Origin: Galaxea fascicularis
Taxonomy: Eukaryota > Cnidaria > Anthozoa > Scleractinia > Euphylliidae
Direction of reading: 5' to 3'
Assembly (NCBI GenBank): GCA_948470475.1
Contig: OX419345.1
Span: forward strand, 20,673,359 to 20,737,358
Length of the DNA stretch: 64,000 nt
Notes under the pieces: generated by a model
What the model was told of the DNA's origin: nothing
What the model saw: only the letters and a program-made list of their open reading frames with translations
The model's database searches: none
Translations under genes and position numbers: made by a program
Shown: positions 55,306 through 64,000 of the stretch, in pieces
Layout: the number at the start of each line of letters is the position of its first letter
How positions within the stretch are numbered: the first letter of the stretch is position 1

Positions 55306-57285
55306 GATGTACAAATTGTTACTTTTACACCGCGAAACTTGATCATAACAATTGCAAAAAACTAATATTGAAAGCGAAATTCCGCAAGATTACAGACAAG
55401 TTACACCACTCTTCACATCTGTCATAGCTAGAGGACACATGAGGCATTCTTATATGATGGAAAGATGTCTTTATTTTGGCCTGGTTTCAAACAGGCGGTG
55501 TTGGACACGGTTCACGTGACATTATTCGGCCAATCATAATGTCGCCTTTGCAGAAGCAATGGCGGACACTTTCGTCTCGGAATGTCAAGAATGGTTCATC
55601 GTCTTCGACCGATTTCCACATTGATGTAAAGAAAGAAAGGAATATTTTCTGGGAGCTTCAAGTTTAATATATGGGCCAGTTATTGTTCAAGTTTTAAATT
55701 CAGGTAAGCATTTTTTGTATTAAAACTAGTCGATGGAAATCTTGTTGAATTGAAAACGGTTGTCACGCACACGCGTTTGACATGGACAATCATTTGTTCG
55801 ATTTTCGACAATCAAGGGTCAGTATCGGGGATTATTTTTGCACAGAACTTTAGTTCGATAGTTGATCTTTAAGAAACGTGCGGCGGGCCCAGGCGGGCCC
55901 CGCCATTTTAACGATGAAAATCTGCCTTGAAGTTTGGGCTTTTTCGTAATTTGTCACATATTCTCCTCAATTTCACGGCATTTTGCGGGAGTTGATGGTG
56001 TGATTCCTGTAGAAGTTTTATTACTATAAGAGTATGTATTATTGTTGTATTATGTTGTAATGCTTTCCTGCTATTTGTTTTTAGTGTTTATGTGATCCAG
56101 TTCTTCGGCATGTCCTCAAAGCGGCCCTTTGGCCCTCAAGTGGAGGCACTCCCAACTAACCGCCAAAGAAATGCACATATACACTGTATGCAGATCATCC
56201 ATACAGGGATGCTTTGACCAAGAAAAATCAAATGTAACAATATTTTGACAGGCTACTGAATGGTTTTACTAGCTCTTAAAACTTGGGATGGCTATTCCCC
56301 TTCAAATGCAAGTTGCAATGTCATAAAATACCCTGATTTGACCCATGCTGTTAAAAATTTCATGTCATGAACAGAGGCGTACTGTAGCCTGCCTTGCTGG
56401 ATAAGAGGATGGATGAATTGAATTTAGTTAGTTCTTGGCCAATGTAGCCAACTTCTTTGAATCCAAGTCCATAGTCAATAAAAACACTAATTGCATTTGC
56501 ATAATTTAAACAGATTGTCTGGTTTAATATGTGTGCAACCCCCATAACCTTAAATGGGAGGGTATGTAGCACTAAGGCCTCCTGAGTCTCTCCTGTCTGA
56601 CTCAGGGTCTCCCTCATCATCACTGTCTCCTGTACTTTGTTCACATAAGCAATCAACCTCACACGAGGAAATGTAAACAGATTCAACACTTCTATGGTCA
56701 TTTATTTTTTATTTTCATCTCAAGAAAGCATGATGTGGTCAAGGTTACATAACCGTGTCTTTAACTTGAGAAGTCCAGATTTCATTGCATGCTCTGAAAA
56801 TCATAATAGCCTTTTGTAGAACTCCATTATGTCTGGCTGATTTTGTCTTCCTCCGCTCAATAGTCAAAAATGGAAAACATGGAACAGTCCATAGCAATGT
56901 TCCTTGTTCCACACTGATGACCTTCAGTTGAACAATTGCATTGGTACAGTCAATATGAGGTACAATGGGAGGTGCTGTTGTGTCAGCTTCTGGCAAAATA
57001 ATGAACATAAAATGTAGCTACAGTAATATTAAAATCATTACTTGATCACCACTTTGTTGACAACAACACTTCGGTCCAGTGAATAATTTTCAACAAGAGT
57101 TACTTGAGATTTACTAGTTATATTTATGCCCATAAACCTGCAATAAAAAAAATTAACCTTATTTACTTCCATGTCCAGTCTCCGAGAAAAAAAAACATTT
57201 CTGGCACCCAAGCCGGTTTATACATTTACACCCCCTGTACATTTAATAGATAAACTGAGTTTTTATTTTTGAAAAATTTGTTCAC
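55306..57285. other. Spacer upstream of HSCB
   Basis: An ATGGCGGAC word at 55559 looks like a YY1-type initiator, possibly for HSCB or a non-coding transcript. Two open minus frames at 57008-56745 and 56701-56360 match nothing I recognise and are not called as genes. Confidence 0.4.
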
Positions 57286-58258
57286 CTGGAATTTAAGTGT
57301 GTCAAGAAGTCAGAATCCTCTGATATCACAAAATCAGTGAAGCCTTCCAAGTTCAGGAACTACACACTGAATTTTCTTCTCCCTGCAAGACTAAATAAGA
57401 AAAAAAATAACCTCAGCGACAATGGAAAAATACCAATGCAAATACATTTTTCTGGCATGCATTTACTCAAATTCAAGGCAATGCAATGAATTATGCTTCA
57501 ATATGTATAAACTTAGCTTACAGTTAAATTATAGAAGTAATGACAAGAACCTTTCAAATAATTAATGCATGTGTAAGATATCAAACTTACTCAAAAGAGG
57601 CAACATTGAGTCTGTCAGTTCTTTAGAGAGTTACTCCAATACAACTAAAAGAATTTTAAAACTTATGCATACCTCAAACACCTTCAGGGCCATTTCATTT
57701 GTTACATCCACTGCTTTAAAAAAAAAAAAAATCCTTGCCTTGTCTTTCTCTCCTTGTCTCCAAAGGGCCAACCCTTGACTGGCAGACTCGTCACGATTCC
57801 TTTTGATTATAAAATACAGTGACTGAGACTCGATTACTCAAGCTTTGCACGAGTTTTCGATTCAAAAACACAACATTGCTTTGTTTTCGAATTATTCTCA
57901 CCTTTTCCTTGTGGATTCCTCTTTTTGTGTTCGACGAAAATCCATCAAACACCACGATAGCGCGTATCTTGTTGGTCAGCAATAAGACTCCAAATAAGAA
58001 GAAAGTGCCGATCGAAATTAAGTGCGAGTTGTTCCATGCAGTAAGCTTAAATACGATCGAAATTAAGTGGGGTTTGCCAGGGTTTGCCCGAGTTGTTCCA
58101 TGCAGTAAATACGATCGAAATTAAGTGCGGTTTGCCCATGCAGTAAATACTCCCATTATGCATCCAGCAGTAAGCATTTATAGCTGCTACTTTCCCCGCG
58201 AACGATTTAATGTGTACATCTTCGGAGATTTCTTTGAGCATGGGAAGCAGTCCTCATA
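57286..58258 (-). pseudogene. Decayed EXO1/XPG-family nuclease pseudogene
   Basis: Four exon remnants lie in the order of an EXO1-type nuclease. 58258-58047 carries [20 protein letters not shown] then AYCWMHNGS, the XPG-N head, preceded by an in-frame TGA where the family has an Arg, Gln or Lys codon. 57982-57900 carries IRAIVVFDGFSSNTKRG, the VFDG block. 57713-57673 carries VDVTNEMALKVFE. 57390-57286 carries CREKKIQCVV and, in another frame after a small deletion, LEGFTDFVISEDSDF, the XPG-I acidic motif. Splice-like edges survive, so it arose from genomic duplication, not retrocopying. A tandem expansion (58008-58150) interrupts the first remnant. Family assignment rests on motif order only. 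Confidence 0.7.
58008..58150. repeat. Tandem repeat of GATCGAAATTAAGTG units
   Basis: Three imperfect units begin with GATCGAAATTAAGTG (at about 58011, 58056 and 58113) and end near CATGCAGTAAATAC. Unit lengths differ (about 38-57 bp). The repeat sits inside the EXO1-like remnant, 160-300 bases upstream of the ACADS start. Confidence 0.85.
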
Positions 58259-58313
58259 TCTTGACTATCTTCTCCCTCGACGGAGTTGTTTACCGTCCGG
58301 CGATCAGGCGAAA

Positions 58314-61300
58314 ATGAGAGCTGTCGGAAATTTCTCCCGGCATGCTTTGAGAGTCGTGTCCAACACCGCCTGGGTTTCAAAGGTCAAAATGGCGACCATT
58401 ATGTCACCAAGAATTTTTTTCTCGTCTTTAGGCTTCCCAAAATGTTTAATTTCCAATGTTTTACCCCGAATAGGAAGTGAGAGATGTATAAGAATTAGAA
58501 GGCGTGTATCAAGTCTCGCTAAACTCCCCGAGACACACGAGATGCTGAGGCAAACATGCAGGGATTTCGCTGAGAAGGAGCTCAAACCGATTGCCGCAAG
58601 TCTTGACAAAGATCATAAATATCCCCTTGAACAGGTGAACCAGCCACGCTGTGCAGCTTTATTTTGATCATTTTGAAGTTATACAGGGATTGATTCAGAA
58701 GTTAGCATCCACTTACTCCTTCAGCCTAATAGTTAAGAAGTCTTCAGTTTTGTTTGTAAAATGACCCTTATCCCCAGTGAAAAGGTTGATTCAAAAGCAT
58801 CCAACTAAATTTTTTAGAAGGAAGAGAAAAGGAGGACAGGAGGATAATCAGCACATCCAGATGGAGAGGGTACTTCCCCCTTCCCGCAGCCCCTCCCCCC
58901 ACCAAAGAAAAGCCTGATACTTTGGCTAAGGCTTATAAAGCCAGATATATTTACAGAGATTCACAAATCACTAATATCAGAAGTTCATTGGTTGATCAAA
59001 AACATTCTAGTGTTAAAAATATTCTAAATGGTAATCAAGACTTCTATCATAGAAACTCTTGGGCCACCTTTTGTTATTCTCCAATATTTTAGACTACATT
59101 CAGATAGCGTACTCCACGATCCCAGGACCAGGGAATATAGTAACTAGCAAGGTAAAATTGAGGGCAATCAGCATTCTGTCCCATTAATTCCATTGTTTTT
59201 TCAACAGATCAAACAGTTAGGAGAGCTGGGACTGCTGTCTATGGAAGTTCCTGAATCATTAGGAGGGTCTGGTTTAGATTATCTGGCATATGCAATTGCT
59301 ATGGAAGAAATAAGCCGAGGTTGTGCATCAACTGGAGTGGTTATGAGTGTCAATAATGTAAGAAAGATGTTCGTCGATGTGTAACAAATTGAAAAGAAAA
59401 CATTTCCTCTCTTAAGTTACCAATAGAGTTTTAAGTACCAACATCAAATTTAACAATTTTAGAAATTTCTTCTGTGTGCATACAGAACACCTTATTTTGA
59501 CGCATAAACAATGTTCTGTCAAGGTCAGTTCATTAAGTTGTAAGTAAATGAGAAAATAAACTTATGTAAATTAGTCAAACATCAAGGACTTACAAGTTTT
59601 TTCTATAACTAGTTGGATGAACTTGATGTGTTTGTTATTTGCAGTCCCTTTACCTTGGTCCATTACTAAAGTTTGGAACAGATGAACAGAAAAAGAAATG
59701 GGTGACACCTTTCAGCTCTGGAGCAAGAGTTGGCTGCTTTGCACTCAGTGAACCAGGTTACAAAAATATGAAAGTACATTTTAAATTATACCAATAACTT
59801 CTCAACTACTGTGCTTTTTTGCGGGGGGGGGGGGGGGGGTTTAGCTGTACTTCATCAAAACAGGCATGGGACATGATAACTGTAATAACCAACAGTGACT
59901 TAAAACGGAGGTATCTTATAAAAAAACCCCATATTTTAGAAAGTAATAATATTAGAGAACATTAATACCATTGTTTTTCATTTTTCAATTCTAACCTTTA
60001 TAAGTTTCTGTACCCTCCCTCCCCTCTGGAAATTCCAATTTTGCTCCATGCTGCTCTTTAACAACTTTTGGTTTTTCACCCCCCCCCCCCCTTCCTGTTC
60101 AAACTTCCATTGACCTTCTATTGGGGTGTGGGTGTGCATATTTTCTGGAAATACAACTTTCTATTCCTGTAGCTACTCTGCTGTCAGAGCTGTTAAAATG
60201 TTAAGCAACATAAATTTGATCTGGAGTAAAATTCCTCTCCAGAAACAAGTCATTTGTCCAAAATACTGACCTCTTGGTAACAATCTGTTTTTAGATAATG
60301 GAAGTGATGCAGGTGCAGCCAAGACTACTGCCAAGTTAGATGGAGATCACTGGGTGTTAAATGGAACAAAGGCATGGATTACTAATGGTTATGAGGCTGA
60401 AGCAGCAGTGGTCTTTGCCACAACTGATAGGGCAAAAAAACACAAAGGAATCAGTGCATTTATTGTACCCAAACCAACTGAAGGATTGTCGCTTGGAAAG
60501 AAAGAGGACAAGTTAGGAATAAGAGCCTCATCTACATGCTCTTTGATCTTTGACAACTGCTACATTCCAAAAGAGAATATGCTTGGAGAACCCGGCTTTG
60601 GTTTCAAGATTGCAATGGTAGTGTATCAGTTCATAACACCATCTTTTACATGTGAGACAGAACCTTGGGAAGTTGCTGGGTATGTTTTCTCAGGGGTTGA
60701 TCATGGTACCAGACTGGGCACAACAGGGTTTCATGACTAAGCATACTGACCAACCAGTTGATCTTCAAGTTGCTACAAAGAACAAGTGAAGTACACCTTG
60801 TAAAAGTTTGTTCATCCTTTATAGGGTACTCTTGACGCAGGCCGCATAGGCATTGCAGCTCAAGCTTTAGGAATAGCACAGGTATCTAAATTGTTTCACT
60901 ACAATTTAAAAAGTTTCTCATGTTACGGTGGGTCACTTTTTGTGATTATAATCATAACTTATTTTGTTTCAGGCTGCTCTAGAATGTGCCATTGACTATT
61001 CACAGAAAAGGTCTGCCTTCAATCAGCCAATTTCAAGTTTTCAAGCCATTCAGGTATTCCTCTAATGTGGTGCAAACTCAAACATGAATTCGTTGTAAGC
61101 TGTTCCTAGTGTCTAGATTTACCAGGCAAGTGGTAATGTTTATTAAGCTTTTAATGATCCTCCTGTTGCCAACAGTTGAAGTTAGCTGACATGGAGGTTA
61201 AGCTAGAAAGTGCCAGGCTGATAACATGGAAAGCAGCAATGCTGAAAGATGCAGGGGAGAATTTTACAAAGGTTTGTTGAGATGTTATTAGGGTTCCAAA

Positions 61301-62399
61301 TAACAATATGTTAAGCTTGGTGCAAAAGTAGTGCAAAATACCATTATGATATCAGAACAGGATTGTAATGTTTAGTACAGGTATGACTACATGTAGCCTT
61401 GTATATGTTACTGTTAAAAATTAAATTTAGGTAAGCATTTTTAAACCTAGTCTGACAAAGGGGGGAACAAGGGGTTTGAGAATCAACCTACTGGTAGGTT
61501 AATAATCATTTTCTGTTGTTTTCTAACCCCAATTTTGGATAATTAGGCTTACCAGACAAAGGGGTTTGAGAATCAACCTAGGTTAAAAATTTTTACCTGA
61601 ATTTAATTTTTAACTGCAACATATACAAAAATTCTTTACAAAGTGTCTGACTAATCTTGTTTCCAAGAGTATCTGCCATTGGTAGTCAGTGATAGGAGGG
61701 GAGGACTTTTGAGGTCATTGGCTCATGTCCACCTTCTAGAGTGTAAATAGTTTAATTTGCTGTTTGTCTCATAATGTTGCACTCCTTGGATTAGGTAAGC
61801 ATGGAACCAATCATTAAGCAAAGGGACAATTTAATATTCCTTTATAATTGAATGGAAATCCAAACACTTTCCACTGATTTGTTAGAGCTGGTTAGACAAA
61901 TTGGCAAAAAAATGTCTGTTTTCAATTTTACTTACAGGAAGCAGCCATGGGAAAGTTAGCAGCATCAGAGGCTGCTACCAGCATTTCGCATCAGGTAATT
62001 TAATCCTTTATTGTCCAGTTCACAACTGAACTCAAACCATACCAAAGGTGCACAGAGTGCACAGGCCAGGTCCTGCAGCCCATTTGTGGAAAGCCCTTAC
62101 AAGTTACCTGACCTAATAGGTGGCAAAGTCAGTGAAGATTGAATATGTGTGGGGAAACAAAGACTGCTTCCAAGAAATGTGCCCCTGATGTCACCTTTGA
62201 TGGTCTGTTCCTGCTGCTTGAAAACTTTGTTTTTTTATTTCTTTAGTGCATTCAAATCCTTGGTGGTATGGGTTATGTGACAGATATGCCAGCAGAGAGA
62301 CACTACAGAGATGCAAGAATCACAGAGATTTATGAAGGAACAAGCGAAGTGCAAAGAATTGTGATTGCTGGACAACTCTTGAAGCAATATGGTCAATAA
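58314..62399 (+). CDS. ACADS: Short-chain acyl-CoA dehydrogenase, mitochondrial (ACADS)
   Basis: Nine coding exons: 58314-58634, 59208-59357, 59645-59756, 60295-60617, 60825-60881, 60973-61053, 61176-61271, 61938-61994 and 62247-62399. They give 449 residues from the first ATG. A later ATG at 58389 would give 424, nearer the human 412. A long basic presequence precedes [23 protein letters not shown]- and substrate-binding blocks include [17 protein letters not shown] and [14 protein letters not shown]. The end has [20 protein letters not shown], and IYEGTSE carries the catalytic Glu (429). The enzyme performs the first FAD-dependent step of mitochondrial beta-oxidation on C4-C6 acyl-CoAs, passing electrons to ETF. 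At the exon 3/4 junction Asp replaces the usual Gly of [16 protein letters not shown] at 63211-63216 is a likely polyadenylation signal. Confidence 0.95.
60005..60155. mobile_element. MITE copy, family of 23268-23432
   Basis: It shares the GGAAATTCCAATTTTGCTCC interior and the right end GCATATTTTCTGGAA. The left terminus is weak. It lies in ACADS intron 3. Confidence 0.55.
61397..61632. mobile_element. Inverted-repeat element in ACADS intron 7
   Basis: About 50 bases at each end are imperfect inverted repeats containing GTTAAAAATTAAATT and AACCTAG. The interior repeats GACAAAGGGGTTTGAGAATC (with an insertion in one copy) directly. Confidence 0.7.
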
Positions 62400-63210
62400 T
62401 GACCTGAAATGATACTCTATTAATTTTGTAATAAATTTCTGGGTGGTGGTGTAACAGCCTCAATTTTACTTGAAAAATAACATTTTCTTCAGACATTTTG
62501 GGCTCAATTTTTAGAGGTTAATATTCTGTTTGAAGTATCTATGGACAGCAAAGTTGGCCTTTGTTCTTTAGTCTTAAGATTGAAACATTGCTTAAAGGCT
62601 GGTCATACTTCTATCCTCACTAGGTACGGTTCATTTCTTTAGTCTCCATGTTTTTGAAGGCTTTTTGTAAATTTAAAGCTCTAAACAACATGGAAGCGAA
62701 GGTGAAGGTTATGCATAGTAGAAGTTAACTGGTGTCAATGTTTATGCTTTCTTTGCTCAAACACAACTGTTTTGGAAACTCTATTTAATTTATTCTGCAA
62801 TGCTAATGGTTGACATCAATCCAAAATGTAGGAAAAGCAAATGAGAACACAGCCTTTACTGTCACTGCTTATTCTGTTCTTTGTAGCTGTTGCTTGATAA
62901 AATTCCTGTGTACCTAAAACTCAGTGGTTGCTTGAGAAGGCTCCTGTTGGGAGTGTTTCAAATGCTTTTCTGGGAGAAAATAGCCACCCATTAAGTGTCC
63001 CTATCATAGTAGGGTCATTATTTTGTTCACAATATTTGTGGTTAACAAGATGCAATGTTCTGTTATTTACTTAACAAAGCAAAGCAAAAGATTCAGAATG
63101 CAGAAAAAAACAGTTTTAAAAGATATTTTCTATGTACAATACCCAGTTTTCTGGTACAGTTCTGTGATGATGAAATAAGTTATGTGACATGTAAACAATG
63201 GATTGTACAA

Positions 63211-63271
63211 AATAAAAATTTTAAATTTTAGTCAGTTCTACAGGAGTCACCTTTCACAGTTGTATTTTATT
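63211..63271. terminator. Convergent polyadenylation signals
   Basis: AATAAA at 63211-63216 on + serves ACADS. AATAAA on - (TTTATT at 63266-63271) serves the gene ending at 63469. The two transcripts probably meet or overlap here. Confidence 0.6.
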
Positions 63272-63468
63272 TTGTCCTCAATGAGAAAAGAGTTACACTA
63301 AAGGAGTGACAGCTGAAATTATACAAAAATATTACATATTTTGTCATATCTTTTAACTGCAAGTTCCTCTAGTTGCTTGATTTAGAAGGTATTGACATAC
63401 ACTGCAGAGAACACTTGTATACTCCTTGTGCAAATGATGCAGAGCCAAACATTGCTGTGTTCGTGAAA

Positions 63469-63746
63469 TCACTCTCCCTGGGGGTTTTGCCCTGTATGTG
63501 AAGGAACACCTTGTGGTAAGAATTCTTGTGCTGCCTCTCTTGCTGATTTCCAGTAATGTAGCTTAACATGCACCTGTATGGTCAGTGGAGGTGCAGGAGC
63601 CATGTCTTCTTCTTCATCTATATTCTCTTCATGTTTGTCTTTGTCTTTTCCTTTCTTGTCATCTTTGCTTGTTTTATTCCGTCCAGCTTTGCCCTTGCCA
63701 GAGGTTGGTGCTCGCAGGTTCCCTTTGGAAGGCTTATCAGTTGCAT
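63469..63746 (-). CDS. C-terminal exon of an unrecognised gene (partial)
   Basis: After a CTACCAG acceptor at 63747 an open frame encodes a lysine-rich then acidic stretch (KAGRNKTSKDDKKGKDKDKH, then EENIDEEEDMAPAPPLTIQ) and runs to a TGA at 63469. At the CAG|GTG after TIQ (about 63576) a donor is possible. Another frame just downstream (63527-63369) reads FLHIQGKTPRESDFTNTAMF then GSASFAQGVYKCSL, which looks more protein-like. The true C-terminus is therefore uncertain: a very short intron of about 64 bases or a frameshift would link them. The rest of the gene lies beyond the window. No family is assigned. Confidence 0.5.
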
Positions 63747-63951
63747 CTGGTAGACAAAGGTATGGGAATCAGGGAATGGAGCCTAAACGTAGACTTAAAG
63801 TCTTAGCCCACTAATTTTCTTATACTGCACATTTCAGTGGACTACAAAACACTAGATTTGATTTGATTGGATTTAGAGTTTATTTGATTTACAGCCTCCC
63901 CAATTAGCTGAGCACTTGTGTTCAGTTAGAGCGATTTGAGACTTAAATAAA

Positions 63952-63972
63952 GTTATTATTATTATTATTATA
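63952..63972. repeat. (ATT)n microsatellite
   Basis: Seven uninterrupted ATT-type triplets near the window end. Confidence 0.8.
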
Positions 63973-64000
63973 TAAATGTTTTCAGGAGGTGCTGTTTAAC

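Noticed and set aside
56360..57008. Two open minus frames as genes or further exons of the nuclease pseudogene
   Set aside because: No recognised motif, no convincing splice links, and no match to the XPG-family order.
1..64000. CRISPR arrays, operons, prophage or bacterial defence systems
   Set aside because: The window is spliced animal DNA. No regularly spaced repeats or prokaryotic gene organisation is present.

Overview
The window is eukaryotic nuclear DNA from an animal, most likely an anthozoan cnidarian such as a stony coral or close relative. The base composition is AT-rich. Coding exons are short with canonical splice sites, animal-type single-copy orthologues are present, and introns and spacers are packed with short non-autonomous transposons. 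The species cannot be fixed from sequence alone. Gene models were built by hand from splice signals, reading-frame phase and remembered family similarity; no search was run.

Layout: 1-8 kb holds two tandem + strand genes for secreted choloylglycine hydrolase-like (Ntn) amidases, the first missing its 5' exon. OGFOD2 (-) and CCDC157 (+) are divergent at 9.9-19.3 kb. APPBP2 (-, 17 coding exons) and MND1 (+) are divergent at 21.8-32.0 kb. RPUSD4 (-) and LLPH (+) are divergent at 32.8-36.3 kb. A decayed PIF/Harbinger transposon lies at 36.8-37.6 kb. PIGL (-) and a Crypton-derived DUF3504 gene (+) are divergent at 38.3-43.6 kb. A tRNA-derived foldback follows at 44.5-45.1 kb. An EF-hand gene with incomplete 5' end (-) spans 46.4-50.2 kb and HSCB (-) 51.7-55.3 kb. 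A decayed EXO1-like nuclease pseudogene (-) at 57.3-58.26 kb lies directly upstream of ACADS (+, 58.3-62.4 kb). The last exon of an unrecognised - strand gene closes the window.

The genes do not form one pathway. They are mostly housekeeping genes: mitochondrial (HSCB, ACADS, RPUSD4), ER/GPI anchor (PIGL), meiosis (MND1), nucleolus (LLPH), oxygenase (OGFOD2) and trafficking or ubiquitin adaptor (APPBP2, CCDC157). Four are arranged as compact divergent pairs that probably share promoters. Nine genes could be modelled from start to stop with every splice phase closing: OGFOD2, CCDC157, APPBP2, MND1, RPUSD4, LLPH, PIGL, HSCB and ACADS. The second amidase and the DUF3504 gene also close.

The most interesting items are the Crypton-derived recombinase-like gene, the multi-exon EXO1-like pseudogene with a tandem expansion inside it, two GC-AG introns, and a dense collection of MITE families, several with clean target-site duplications.
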